The notes under the pieces are model-generated. The model had not been told where the DNA came from and made no database searches. It saw nothing but the letters and a program-made list of their open reading frames with translations. Of a DNA stretch of 60,409 nucleotides, positions 18,889-27,721 are shown piece by piece. Every line of letters begins with the position of its first letter. The first letter of the stretch is position 1. The translations under genes were made by a program, and so were the position numbers. Source of the DNA: Pseudomonadota bacterium (lineage in GTDB: Bacteria > Pseudomonadota > Alphaproteobacteria > Rhizobiales > Rhizobiaceae). Location: the NCBI GenBank assembly GCA_023457435.1, contig JAEWLS010000022.1, forward strand, positions 1 through 60,409. Reading direction: 5' to 3'.

Positions 18889-19782
18889 ATGAGCCAGAAC
18901 GCCGACAACGCCTCCGAACAGGCACGGCTGCTGTCCGCCGCGCTGCCATTCATGCAGCGCTACGAGAACAAGACCGTGGTGGTGAAGTACGGCGGCCACG
19001 CCATGGGCGATATCTCGCTTGCGAAGGCGTTCGCGCGCGATATTGCGCTGCTCAAGCAATGCGACGTCAATCCGATCGTGGTGCACGGCGGCGGGCCGCA
19101 GATCGGCGCCATGCTCGACCGCATGGGCATCGAGTCGAAATTCGAAGGCGGCCTTCGTGTCACCGATCAGAAGACGGTCGAGATCGTGGAAATGGTTCTG
19201 GCCGGCTCCATCAACAAGGAGATCGTCGCGCTCATCAACGCCGAGGGCGAGTGGGCGATCGGCCTGTGCGGCAAGGACGGCAATATGGTCTTCGCCGAGA
19301 AAGCTCGGAAGACCATAAAGGACCCCGACTCCAACATCGAGCGCGTGCTCGATCTCGGCTTCGTGGGCGAACCGGTCGAGGTCGACCGCACACTGCTCGA
19401 CCTTCTTGCGCGTTCCGAGATGATCCCGGTCATCGCCCCGGTCGCGCCGGGGCGCGACGGCCACACCTACAACATCAATGCCGACACGTTCGCGGGTGCC
19501 ATCGCCGGCGCGGTTCAGGCGTCGCGCCTTCTGTTCCTGACTGACGTGCCCGGCGTGCTCGACAAGAACAAGAAGCTGATCGACAAGCTGTCGGTATCCG
19601 AGGCCAAGGCACTGATCGCCGACGGTACGATCTCGGGCGGCATGATCCCGAAGGTCGAGACCTGCATCTACGCCATCGAGCGCGGCGTCGAGGGCGTCGT
19701 CATCCTCAACGGCAAGACCGCTCACGCGGTGCTGCTCGAATTGTTCACCGAGCACGGGGCCGGCACGCTCCTGGTGCCGTAA
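18889..19782 (+). CDS. argB: Acetylglutamate kinase
   Basis: Phosphorylates N-acetyl-L-glutamate, second step of arginine synthesis, in the cytosol. The 297-residue protein has the N-terminal ATP-binding VVVKYGGHAMGD, the PIVVHGGGPQIG substrate loop and the GGMIPKVETC segment. The N-terminal helix ASEQARLLSAALPFMQRY is of the kind found in arginine-feedback-inhibited ArgB proteins. CCGGAGGAG precedes the ATG at 18889. In many Rhizobiales I recall argB next to yihA; here it faces nudC with a two-base gap. Confidence 0.96.
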   Translation: MSQNADNASEQARLLSAALPFMQRYENKTVVVKYGGHAMGDISLAKAFARDIALLKQCDVNPIVVHGGGPQIGAMLDRMGIESKFEGGLRVTDQKTVEIVEMVLAGSINKEIVALINAEGEWAIGLCGKDGNMVFAEKARKTIKDPDSNIERVLDLGFVGEPVEVDRTLLDLLARSEMIPVIAPVAPGRDGHTYNINADTFAGAIAGAVQASRLLFLTDVPGVLDKNKKLIDKLSVSEAKALIADGTISGGMIPKVETCIYAIERGVEGVVILNGKTAHAVLLELFTEHGAGTLLVP

Positions 19783-19784
19783 GG

Positions 19785-20726
19785 CTAGTCCGCCTCGGCC
19801 CAGGCCCTGATCAGATGATGGGCGATAGCGGCTGGCGGAGGGCAGGACACTCCGCCCGAGTGGTTTCCGGCGAGAATCGCGCGCGTCTCCTCCCGTGAGA
19901 ACCAGCGGCAGTCCTGCAGTTCCTTGCCGTCGAAAGCGACATCCTCGTTCAGGGCTTCGCCGTAGCAGCCGATCATGAGCGACATCGGGAACGGCCAGGG
20001 CTGGCTGGCGTGGTAGAGCACTCGGCCGAGGCGGATGCCGCTTTCCTCGAAGGTCTCGCGGCGCACGGCCGCCTCGATCGTCTCGCCAGGCTCGATGAAG
20101 CCGGCGAGCGCGGAATACATTCCCTCGGGAAAGTGCGGGCTGCGTCCGAGCAGGCAGTGGGTGCGCGTCACGACCAGCATGATCGCGACTGGGTCGGTGC
20201 GAGGGAAATGTTCGGCCGAGCATTTTCCGCATACGCGCTTGTAGCCGCCGATGCGCATCGCCGTCTCGCCGCCACAACGGCTGCAGAAGCGGTGGGTGCG
20301 GTGCCAGTTCAGCAGCGCCGATGCCTGCGCCACGGCGCCTAGGGCGGCCTCGTCGATCAGGTTATTGACGTAGATCGGCCTTATCTCGAGCGCCCGCAGG
20401 CCGGCAGGCGGCGACTCGTGATCGATGCCGCTTGTGGCGGCTAGCACAGGTCCCACGCTGTCGGTCCCGAGCAGGATCGCGTCGCCGAGATTGGCCTGCG
20501 CGGTCTCCGCTTCGCTGCGGTCGAACCAGGGGACGAAGAGTTCCTGCCTGGTTTTGAGCAGCATGCGGGGACCAGCAAAGAGCAGGATCCGGACGCGCGG
20601 ATCGAAAAGCGCTCCGGCCACGCTCTCGTCGCTTCGATTCTCGGCATCTCGGTCGATCTCATTGCCGGCGAACCCGACGAAACGGCTCGGCTCCTGAGAG
20701 GGGGCGTCGAACAATTTGAAGGACAT
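19785..20726 (-). CDS. nudC: NAD(H) pyrophosphatase / RNA-decapping Nudix hydrolase
   Basis: Cleaves NADH and de-caps NAD-RNA. The 313-residue protein carries the four-cysteine zinc site CSRCGG...CGKC, the Nudix box GFIEPGETIEAAVRRETFEE and the NudC-specific SQPWPFPMS. Start at the ATG at 20726 (MSFKLFDAP). A longer in-frame extension upstream runs antisense through the SRP RNA region and is not coding. Confidence 0.93.
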   Translation of the reverse strand: MSFKLFDAPSQEPSRFVGFAGNEIDRDAENRSDESVAGALFDPRVRILLFAGPRMLLKTRQELFVPWFDRSEAETAQANLGDAILLGTDSVGPVLAATSGIDHESPPAGLRALEIRPIYVNNLIDEAALGAVAQASALLNWHRTHRFCSRCGGETAMRIGGYKRVCGKCSAEHFPRTDPVAIMLVVTRTHCLLGRSPHFPEGMYSALAGFIEPGETIEAAVRRETFEESGIRLGRVLYHASQPWPFPMSLMIGCYGEALNEDVAFDGKELQDCRWFSREETRAILAGNHSGGVSCPPPAAIAHHLIRAWAEAD

Positions 20727-20807
20727 GGAAATTCCGGAGTGCCCCGAGATGCTGAAGGACCGGCACGCTAGAGGCGGCTGCGTCCTCGGGCAAGCCGGAC
20801 ATGACCC

Positions 20808-20836
20808 TTGCAATGGCCAACCGGATGCCCGATATG
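20808..20836 (+). promoter_or_regulatory. Promoter of the SRP RNA gene
   Basis: TTGCAA at 20808-20813 and GATATG at 20831-20836 are separated by exactly 17 bases, and the first base of the SRP RNA stem (20843) lies six bases after the -10 box. The geometry fits a housekeeping sigma promoter. Confidence 0.5.
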
Positions 20837-20842
20837 AGCGAC

Positions 20843-20940
20843 GGGAGGTTGGTTGGTGGACGATCCACTCGCCAACCGGGTCAGGTCCGGAAGGAAGCAG
20901 CCCTAACGAGTTTCGGAACGGGTCGCCGTTCCAGCCTCCC
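20843..20940 (+). ncRNA. ffs: Small signal recognition particle RNA (4.5S type)
   Basis: The universal SRP core GGTCAGGTCCGGAAGGAAGC followed by AGCCCTAACGAG spans about 20879-20910. The ends pair: GGGAGGTTGG at 20843-20852 with CCAGCCTCCC at 20931-20940, giving the single long hairpin of bacterial small SRP RNA, about 98 nt. It binds Ffh to target nascent membrane proteins. Its place between nudC and dnaX is usual for this lineage. Exact 3' end is uncertain by a few bases. Confidence 0.93.
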
Positions 20941-21035
20941 ACCCCTCCATTGTCGAGTGCGTTGCGGCGTCGCGTCGGTTGACGCGCCAGCCGCCCGCGG
21001 GCGACATTGAAACCGATGAGGGACGCGGCACCCCT

Positions 21036-22859
21036 ATGAGCGAGCTGTTCGAACCGACCGACGCGGCACCCGCCGCTGCACCGGCCAAGCCCGCTGCTTA
21101 CCGGGTTCTGGCGCGCAAGTACCGTCCGCAGGATTTCTCGGCGCTGATCGGCCAGGAGCCGATGGTGCGCACCCTCACGAATGCGTTCTCTGCGGGCCGC
21201 ATTGCGCAGGCGTGGATGCTGACCGGCGTGCGCGGCGTCGGCAAGACCACCACGGCGCGCATTCTTGCGCGCGCCCTCAACTACAAGACGGAAACCGTCA
21301 ATCGACCGACAATCGAGATGCCGACTTATGGCGAGCATTGCCGCGCCATCATGGAAGGACGCCACGTCGACATCGTGGAGATGGACGCCGCGTCACATAC
21401 TGGCATCGACGACATTCGGGAGATCATCGAGCAGGTGCGCTACGCGCCGGTGTCGGCGCGCTACAAAGTCTACATCATCGACGAGGTTCACATGCTGTCG
21501 AACCAGGCCTTCAACGGCCTGCTGAAGACGCTCGAGGAACCACCGCCGCACGTGAAGTTCATCTTCGCAACCACCGAGATCCGCAAGGTTCCGATCACCG
21601 TACTGTCGCGGACCCAGCGCTTCGACCTGCGCCGCGTCGAGGCCGGCGTGCTCGTCGAGCATCTCAAGGGAATTGTCGCCAGGGAGAATGTCGAGGCCGA
21701 GGATGAGGCGATCGCCATGGTGGCGCGGGCCGCCGAAGGGTCGGTGCGCGATTCCCTATCGATCCTGGACCAGGCGATAGCCCATGGCTCGGGCACGGTG
21801 CGTGCCGAGCAGGTACGGACCATGCTCGGCCTGGCCGACCGGGCGCGTATCGTCGATCTCTTCGAGCACGTGATGTCAGGCAAGGTCGCCGAGGCGTTGA
21901 CCGAATTTCGCTCGCAGTTCGATTCCGGCGCCGAGCCCTCCGCTGTCCTGACCGATCTCGCCGAATTCACGCACCTCGTGACACGACTGAAGTTCGTGCC
22001 GGCGGCTGCACGCGACGCGGCCCTGTCCGAGGTCGAGCGGCAGCGAGGGGTTGAGTTTGCCGCGCGGCTTTCCGTTCGTGTCCTGTCCCGCGCCTGGCAG
22101 ATGCTCCTCAAGGGTATCGGGGAAGTGAACGGCTCCAACCGTCCGGCAACTGCGGCGGAGATGGTGCTGATACGCCTTGCGCACGCCGCCAATCTTCCCA
22201 CGCTCGACGAGGCGATTAAGTCGCTCGGCGACGGAGCGCCGTTGCCGGGACGCACTCCGGCGAGCAGCGGCGGAGCACCCGCGGGCGGGGTTCATTCCGC
22301 GCCACAGGCCGCCATGCCGCAGCGGGTGCCCACCCTACCCTCCGGTGGACAGACGATGCGCCTCGTGGAGACCCGCCCGGTAGAGCACGAACCACTTCAG
22401 CCGGAACCTGCTGCGCAGCCTATCGTGCAGGTGGCGACGCTCGCCGACATTGCCGCGCTGGCAGAGAAGCACCGCGACATGGCCTTCAAGATTGCCCTGA
22501 AGCGCCATGTCAGGCCGGTGCGCATCCAGCCCGGACGCATCGAGGTCGCGCTGACCGGCGACGCTCCACGCACCCTCCTCAACGACATGTCCGCCAAGCT
22601 CAAGGATTGGACCGGCCGCAACTGGGTGGCCATCCCCTCCAAGGAGGAAGGCGGCCCGACGCTTGCTGAGCTGGAGGAGCGCCGTAAGGAGGATGCAGTC
22701 GCCGACGCCCGCGCCGACCCCGCCGTCGCGGCCATCCTTGCGAGATTTCCGGGCGCCCGCATCATCGACGTGCGCTATCCGCAATTGCCCGAGACGGGCG
22801 ACTTTTCGGAAGAAGCGGCGGCGATCGAACCCGATCCCACGAACGACGACGATCTGTGA
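21036..22859 (+). CDS. dnaX: DNA polymerase III subunit gamma/tau
   Basis: Clamp-loader ATPase, 607 residues from the ATG at 21036. Walker A is GVRGVGKTTTAR with Lys70. The Walker B region IIDEVHML, the sensor segment FIFATTEIRKVPITVLSRTQ and the C-terminal tau region (about 450-600) follow. The zinc module between Walker A and B is reduced: only GEHCRAIMEGR remains of the usual four cysteines, as I recall for alphaproteobacteria. No obvious slippery A-run for tau/gamma frameshifting was noticed. It heads dnaX-ybaB(-recR). Confidence 0.95.
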   Translation: MSELFEPTDAAPAAAPAKPAAYRVLARKYRPQDFSALIGQEPMVRTLTNAFSAGRIAQAWMLTGVRGVGKTTTARILARALNYKTETVNRPTIEMPTYGEHCRAIMEGRHVDIVEMDAASHTGIDDIREIIEQVRYAPVSARYKVYIIDEVHMLSNQAFNGLLKTLEEPPPHVKFIFATTEIRKVPITVLSRTQRFDLRRVEAGVLVEHLKGIVARENVEAEDEAIAMVARAAEGSVRDSLSILDQAIAHGSGTVRAEQVRTMLGLADRARIVDLFEHVMSGKVAEALTEFRSQFDSGAEPSAVLTDLAEFTHLVTRLKFVPAAARDAALSEVERQRGVEFAARLSVRVLSRAWQMLLKGIGEVNGSNRPATAAEMVLIRLAHAANLPTLDEAIKSLGDGAPLPGRTPASSGGAPAGGVHSAPQAAMPQRVPTLPSGGQTMRLVETRPVEHEPLQPEPAAQPIVQVATLADIAALAEKHRDMAFKIALKRHVRPVRIQPGRIEVALTGDAPRTLLNDMSAKLKDWTGRNWVAIPSKEEGGPTLAELEERRKEDAVADARADPAVAAILARFPGARIIDVRYPQLPETGDFSEEAAAIEPDPTNDDDL

Positions 22860-22871
22860 CGGAGTATTGAG

Positions 22872-23195
22872 ATGAAGGACCTCCTCGGCCTTATGGGCAA
22901 GGCGAAGGAAATGCAGGCCAAGCTCGCAGCAATGCAGGACGAGATCGCGAGTCTCGAGGTTTCCGGCCAATCGGCTGGAGGACTTGTCAGGGTCACCCTC
23001 ACCGGCAAGTTCGAGATGAAGAAGCTCGAGATCGATCCGTCGCTGTTCAAGGAGGAGGAGGTCGAGATCCTCGAAGACCTCATCCTGGCCGCCCACAACG
23101 ACGCCAAGACCAAGGTCGAGCAGACGATGCAGGCGAAGACGGCGGAGCTCACCGCTGGCCTGCCGATCCCTCCTGGAATGAAGCTACCTTTTTAA
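22872..23195 (+). CDS. YbaB/EbfC nucleoid-associated protein
   Basis: A 107-residue protein with the family core MGKAKEMQAKLAAMQDEIASLEVSGQSAGG and the C-terminal LPIPPGMKLPF. YbaB proteins form small dimers that bind DNA and are usually encoded between dnaX and recR, as here. The start is 12 bases after the dnaX stop. Confidence 0.93.
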   Translation: MKDLLGLMGKAKEMQAKLAAMQDEIASLEVSGQSAGGLVRVTLTGKFEMKKLEIDPSLFKEEEVEILEDLILAAHNDAKTKVEQTMQAKTAELTAGLPIPPGMKLPF

Positions 23196-23229
23196 CACTG
23201 TCATATTAGGCTTGTATGGGAACGTCGGT

Positions 23230-23254
23230 GGGTCTCGCACGTTCAGCGAGACCC
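23230..23254 (+). other. Stem-loop between ybaB and the 61-codon ORF
   Basis: GGGTCTCGC (23230-23238) pairs perfectly with GCGAGACCC (23246-23254) around a 7-base loop. There is no T-run, so it is not a standard intrinsic terminator. It ends seven bases before the ATG of the next small ORF, so it may be a 5' leader structure or an mRNA-stabilising 3' end of ybaB. Confidence 0.45.
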
Positions 23255-23261
23255 GACAGGA

Positions 23262-23447
23262 ATGACGCCCATGACCTTTGCCGATTTCAATGCCGAGCTC
23301 AGTGCCGTTCAGTTCGGAGCGGCCGAATTCGGCGAACTCGGCCTCGATGTCACGGTTGCGCCGCTCGACACCGACTACCTCGAGGATCGCGTTCGCGCCG
23401 CGACTTCCGGCTTCGAGCTCGGCGATTTCGAGCCGGCCGCGCAGTAG
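23262..23447 (+). CDS. 61-residue acidic protein, unknown
   Basis: A short frame (MTPMTFADFNAELSAVQFG...) with a strongly acidic composition, ending ELGDFEPAAQ. ACAGGA precedes the ATG at close spacing, and an internal ATG at 23271 is an alternative. It lies between ybaB and recR, usually adjacent genes. The acidic, low-Arg composition is unlike the Arg-rich shadow frames of this GC-rich DNA, which is the main reason to accept it. I do not recognise a family. Confidence 0.4.
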   Translation: MTPMTFADFNAELSAVQFGAAEFGELGLDVTVAPLDTDYLEDRVRAATSGFELGDFEPAAQ

Positions 23448-23499
23448 ACCCCGCTCTGTTGCACTAGGATTCGCGCGGCAGCGCCGCTAGATCAGGCGC

Positions 23500-24108
23500 A
23501 TGTCGTCCAAGCGAATCGCCGGCCCGGAGATCGAGCGGCTCATTCAACTGCTGGCCAAGGTGCCTGGCCTCGGGCCACGCTCTGCGCGCCGTGCCGCGCT
23601 TCATCTGATCAAGAAGAAAGAGATGCTGCTTCAACCGCTTGCAACGGCCATGGCCGACGCGGTGGACAAGGTGCGCATCTGCTCGAACTGCGGCAATGTG
23701 GATACATCCGACCCTTGCATGATCTGCACGGACCCGCGCCGTGACGGCGGCATGATCATCGTCGTCGAAGACGTCTCCGATCTCTGGGCGCTCGAACGCT
23801 CTTCGTCGCTGAACGCGCGCTACCACGTGCTCGGGGGGACGCTGTCGCCGCTGGATGGGATCGGGCCCGACGACCTGACGATCGACCGGCTGGTAACCCG
23901 CGTTGCTGAAGGCGGAGTGAGCGAGGTTATTCTCGCCGTGAACGCCACCGTCGAGGGGCAGACCACGGCGCACTACATCACGGACCGCTTGTCCGGGCTG
24001 GGTGCGCGCGTCACCAGGCTGGCGCACGGTGTCCCCGTGGGCGGCGAGCTCGACTATCTCGACGAGGGTACGATTGCCGCCGCGCTCAAGTCGCGGACCG
24101 CGTTTTGA
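23500..24108 (+). CDS. recR: Recombination mediator protein RecR
   Basis: Works with RecO (and RecF) to load RecA on gapped DNA. The 202-residue protein has the N-terminal helix-hairpin-helix (LAKVPGLGPRSARRAALHLI), a zinc finger CSNCGNVDTSDPCMIC, and the Toprim domain starting IIVVEDVSDLWALE. It closes the dnaX-ybaB-recR block. Confidence 0.95.
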   Translation: MSSKRIAGPEIERLIQLLAKVPGLGPRSARRAALHLIKKKEMLLQPLATAMADAVDKVRICSNCGNVDTSDPCMICTDPRRDGGMIIVVEDVSDLWALERSSSLNARYHVLGGTLSPLDGIGPDDLTIDRLVTRVAEGGVSEVILAVNATVEGQTTAHYITDRLSGLGARVTRLAHGVPVGGELDYLDEGTIAAALKSRTAF

Positions 24109-24134
24109 CGCATTCTCAACGCAGGAGGAAAGAC

Positions 24135-25358
24135 ATGCGCCGCCGCCTTCTGCTGCTAACGATTCTGCTGCTCGCACCGCTGAGTGCACATTCGCAGACT
24201 GTGGAAAGCCAGTTCCGCCAATGGCTGAGCACCGACCTGTTGCCCGATGCGCGCAAGGCCGGCGTCTCGAAGAAGACGTTCGACGCGGCATTCGACGGTG
24301 TCACTCCGGACCTGAAACTGCCCGACCTCGTCATGCCGGGCGAGAAGCCGAAGCGGGCGGAAACGCAGCACCAGGCCGAGTTCCGCTCTCCTGGTGCCTA
24401 CTTCGCCGAGAATACCGTGAAGGGTGTCACCGGAGGGGGGCGCAGCCGGATGGCGGCACATGCGCCGACCTTGGCTGCAATCCAGCAGCGCACGGGAGTA
24501 CCAGGCGCTATCGCGGTCGCGATCTGGGGGCGGGAGTCGGGTTTCGGAGCGGCGAAGATACCGCACGATGCGATCCGTGTGCTGGCCACCAAGGCGTTCA
24601 TGTCGACCCGCAAGCACATTTTCCGCAAGGAGATCATCGCCGCTCTGGTAATGATCGAGCGCGGCGTGCCGCGCAGCCGCATGAAGTCGTCCTGGGCAGG
24701 CGCACTCGGCCAACCGCAGTTCCTGCCGTCCTCGTACCTTGCGCATGCAGCGGACGGAGACGGCGACGGTACTGCGGACATCTGGAACTCGGCTCCGGAC
24801 ACGCTCGCCTCGATCTCGGGGTATCTGCAGCATTTCGGCTGGGTGAAGGGCCGCGACTGGGGTTTCGAGGTCACAGTGCCGGAAAGCGTGTCGTGCACGC
24901 TCGAGGGTCCGGACCGCGGAAAGCCGATCGCCGATTGGGCGGCGCTGGGGATTGCTCGCACCAACGGCAAGCCCTTTCCGGCGGCCGAGGCGCGGCAGGT
25001 CGGCTTTCTGCTGATGCCGGCGGGCCGAAACGGGCCGGCCTTTATCGTCACGCCGAACTTCTACGTGCTCAAGGCCTATAACGAGAGCGACCTTTACGCG
25101 CTGTTCGTCGGCCATGCCGCTGACCGCATCGCCTATGGCGATCGCATCTTCTCGGCGGGCTGGGGCAATGTCGGCGGGCTCAAGCGGTCCGACGTCGCCG
25201 CCATGCAGCGCGCGTTGGAGCGACAGGGCCACGACGTCGGCGGTGCCGACGGCCTAGCCGGGTTCAAGACCAGACGCTCGATCGGCGCCTGGCAGGCGAA
25301 GAACGGCCAGAGGCCGACCTGCTTCCCGGAAGCCGCGATGATCGGGAAGCTGCGCTAG
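24135..25358 (+). CDS. Lytic murein transglycosylase, MltB family
   Basis: A 407-residue exported peptidoglycan lyase. The N-terminal RRRLLLLTILLLAPLSAHSQ is a signal peptide, without lipobox. The catalytic glutamate is Glu134 in WGRESGFG, and the SLT fold ends near residue 320. The C-terminal 60 residues (MQRALERQGHDVGGADGLAG) form a peptidoglycan-binding PG_binding_1 domain. AGGAGG precedes the ATG at 24135. Its stop shares CTAG with the convergent luciferase-like gene. Confidence 0.92.
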   Translation: MRRRLLLLTILLLAPLSAHSQTVESQFRQWLSTDLLPDARKAGVSKKTFDAAFDGVTPDLKLPDLVMPGEKPKRAETQHQAEFRSPGAYFAENTVKGVTGGGRSRMAAHAPTLAAIQQRTGVPGAIAVAIWGRESGFGAAKIPHDAIRVLATKAFMSTRKHIFRKEIIAALVMIERGVPRSRMKSSWAGALGQPQFLPSSYLAHAADGDGDGTADIWNSAPDTLASISGYLQHFGWVKGRDWGFEVTVPESVSCTLEGPDRGKPIADWAALGIARTNGKPFPAAEARQVGFLLMPAGRNGPAFIVTPNFYVLKAYNESDLYALFVGHAADRIAYGDRIFSAGWGNVGGLKRSDVAAMQRALERQGHDVGGADGLAGFKTRRSIGAWQAKNGQRPTCFPEAAMIGKLR

Positions 25359-26356
25359 GCCGCCTTGGCCATGGTGTCCCGCAGTTCGGCTAGCAGCGTA
25401 TAGGATCGTTTGCGCGCTTCGTGGTCGTAGACCTGCGCCGTCACGATCAGCTCGTCCGCGCCGGTTCGTGCCAGGAACGCGTCTATGCCGCGGCGCACGG
25501 TGTCCGGCGAACCGACGACGGCAGCGCTCAGCATGCTGCCGAGCATAGCGCGGGCGGAGGGATCGAGCAGCGGCTCGATATCCTCCACCGGCGGCGGAAG
25601 CTTGCCGGGACGTCCTGTCCGTATCCGCGCGAAGGCCTGCTGCATCGACGTGAACAGATATTTCGCCTCCTCGTCGGTCGGCGCGACGACGACGTTCAAT
25701 CCCATCATCAGGTACGATCGATCGAGCGTAGCCGAAGGCTGGAAGCGCTCGCGATACATGCGGACCGCATGGTCCATGTCCGCCGGCGCGAAGTGCGAGG
25801 CGAAGGCGTAGGGCAGGCCGAGCATGGCACCCAGCTGAGCGCCATAGAGGCTCGACCCGAGGATCCACACGGGAACGTCCTGGCCCTCGCCGGGATAGGC
25901 ATGGACGCGCTGGCCTTCCTGCGCCGGAGCGAAGTAGTTCATCAGTTCGATGACGTCGTTGGGGAACCGGTCGACGTCACCGGTCAGGGTCCGGCGCAGC
26001 GCCTGCGCGGTCAGCTGGTCGGTGCCCGGCGCGCGGCCGAGCCCGAGGTCGATCCTTCCGGGGAAGAGTGCCGCAAGCGTGCCGAACTGCTCAGCGATGA
26101 CCAGCGGCGCGTGGTTCGGCAGCATGATCCCGCCGGCGCCGACGCGGATGGTCTTCGTCCCGCCGGCAACGTAGCCGATGACGACTGCCGTCGCCGCGCT
26201 CGCGATGCCCGGCATGTTATGGTGCTCGGCGAGCCAGTAGCGCCGGTAGCCGAGCGCCTCCGCATGTCGTGCAAGGTCGAGACTGTTGGCGAGGGACTGC
26301 GAGACGTGGCCGCCTTCGACGACTGGCGACAAATCGAGGACTGAAAATGGAATCAT
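25355..26356 (-). CDS. LLM-class flavin-dependent oxidoreductase (luciferase-like monooxygenase)
   Basis: A 333-residue TIM-barrel flavoprotein. The N-terminal ALGYRRYWLAEHHNMPGIASAA and IRVGAGGIMLPNHAPLVIAEQFGTL, with GRIDLGLGRAPGTD, are diagnostic of the LLM class that uses FMNH2 from a reductase. Substrate unknown; no dedicated flavin reductase is adjacent. The CAP lipoprotein gene lies 45 bases upstream on the same strand. Confidence 0.9.
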   Translation of the reverse strand: MIPFSVLDLSPVVEGGHVSQSLANSLDLARHAEALGYRRYWLAEHHNMPGIASAATAVVIGYVAGGTKTIRVGAGGIMLPNHAPLVIAEQFGTLAALFPGRIDLGLGRAPGTDQLTAQALRRTLTGDVDRFPNDVIELMNYFAPAQEGQRVHAYPGEGQDVPVWILGSSLYGAQLGAMLGLPYAFASHFAPADMDHAVRMYRERFQPSATLDRSYLMMGLNVVVAPTDEEAKYLFTSMQQAFARIRTGRPGKLPPPVEDIEPLLDPSARAMLGSMLSAAVVGSPDTVRRGIDAFLARTGADELIVTAQVYDHEARKRSYTLLAELRDTMAKAA

Positions 26357-26401
26357 CGCGCCAATATGGGTGCGCCGGTCGCCTTCGCCAACCGGCTCGG
26401 C

Positions 26402-26893
26402 CTATTTGCCGAGGACCATCGTCCAGTAGCGGCGGCCATCCCTGCCCTGCGCATGGCCGAGACCGAACTTGGTGAAGCGGCCGTCGAGCATGTTGCGGCG
26501 ATGCGGCGGGGAATTCATCCAGATATCGACAACGCCGGCCACGTCGAACCGGCCATGCGCGAGATTTTCGGCGGCCGGCGCGGCAATCCCATCGGCCTTG
26601 ATGCGGGAAGCGAAGTCCTTGCCGCGCAGGGCGGTGTGCTCCATGCGCCCGGAAGCCGCCATGTAGCCGGCCTGCCTCACCGCAGCGCGCTCCAGGGTGG
26701 AGTCGGGCGTCAGTGCGGCGAGCCCCGACGACGAGCGGGCCTTCGCGACGAGCGCGGTCGCCTCGCGCGACGCGCCGCTGCGCTCTCCGGTCTCGATGCC
26801 GAGGTCCGCGGACTGGCACGACGCCAGCAACGCGGCCATGCCGAGCAAGGCCAACGAATGCCAAACGCGCGCGACGCCCAGGAATTTGTCCAT
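26402..26893 (-). CDS. CAP/SCP domain lipoprotein
   Basis: A 163-residue exported protein: hydrophobic N-terminus with lipobox LLASC (lipidated Cys26), then the CAP fold with GYMAASGRMEHT, GIAAPAAENLAHG and WMNSPPHRRNML. Bacterial CAP proteins (YkwD type) are secreted or surface proteins of unclear activity. The ATG at 26893 follows GGAGGGG closely; the same 18-base leader/start sequence occurs at the DUF805 gene ending at 34893. Confidence 0.88.
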   Translation of the reverse strand: MDKFLGVARVWHSLALLGMAALLASCQSADLGIETGERSGASREATALVAKARSSSGLAALTPDSTLERAAVRQAGYMAASGRMEHTALRGKDFASRIKADGIAAPAAENLAHGRFDVAGVVDIWMNSPPHRRNMLDGRFTKFGLGHAQGRDGRRYWTMVLGK

Positions 26894-26952
26894 ATGCCCC
26901 TCCATCCTGCGCACTTCCGCCGCGCTTCTATGTCGATTAGAAGGCGGCTTCG

Positions 26953-27651
26953 ATGAAGAAATTGACCACCATCGGCTTCGATGCCGACGACACGCTGTGG
27001 CAGAACGAGCAGTTCTTCCGCCTGTCGGAGAAGCGTTTCGCCGAGCTGCTGTCCGACTTCGCCGAGGCGGATCACCTTGGCGCGCGGCTGTTGGAGGCCG
27101 AGAAGCGCAACCTCGCGCGTTACGGCTTTGGCATAAAAGGGTTCACGCTCTCGATGGTCGAAACGGCCATCGAGGTGACTGAAGGTCGCGTGCCGGCGGC
27201 GATCATCCAGCAGATCCTCGATGTCGGACGAGAGATGCTCGTGCATCCCGTCGAGACGCTCCCCGATGTCAGGGAAACGCTCGAATCCCTGGTTCCGGAC
27301 TACCGACTGGTCCTGATCACCAAGGGTGACCTCTTCGACCAGGAGCGCAAGGTGGCGGCTTCGGGTCTCGGCGAGCTCTTCTCGGCCGTCGAAATCGTCA
27401 GCGACAAGTCGGCGGAGACTTATCGCCGCGTCTTCTTGCGTCACGGCGACGGCCCGGAGCGTTCGATGATGATCGGCAACTCGCTGAAATCCGACGTGGT
27501 GCCAGCCATCGAGGCCGGCAGCTGGGGCGTATATATTCCGCACGAGCTTACGTGGGTGCTCGAGCATGTCGAGGCACCGACCGACGCCTCGCGGTACAGG
27601 AAAGCCGAGGCGGTCTCCGCGGTGCCCGGCATCGTGCGCGAAATCGGCTAG
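26953..27651 (+). CDS. HAD-family hydrolase
   Basis: A 232-residue protein with motif I FDADDTLWQNE at the N-terminus, motif II LITKGD and motif III/IV around DKSAETYRRVF and MIGNSLKSDVVP. The cap is helical (about residues 20-100), as in haloacid dehalogenase/YjjG-type nucleotidases. The substrate is unknown. It is divergent from the CAP gene with about 60 bases between. Confidence 0.85.
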   Translation: MKKLTTIGFDADDTLWQNEQFFRLSEKRFAELLSDFAEADHLGARLLEAEKRNLARYGFGIKGFTLSMVETAIEVTEGRVPAAIIQQILDVGREMLVHPVETLPDVRETLESLVPDYRLVLITKGDLFDQERKVAASGLGELFSAVEIVSDKSAETYRRVFLRHGDGPERSMMIGNSLKSDVVPAIEAGSWGVYIPHELTWVLEHVEAPTDASRYRKAEAVSAVPGIVREIG

Positions 27652-27721
27652 CTCGTATAACATTCGATGTTGTCGAAAGCGGACGATGCCTACAGAATGG
27701 GCGTTCGGCGCGAGGGCTCAC

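Noticed and set aside
18664..20277. 537-codon minus-strand frame across argB and nudC
   Set aside because: Runs antisense to argB with no conserved content.
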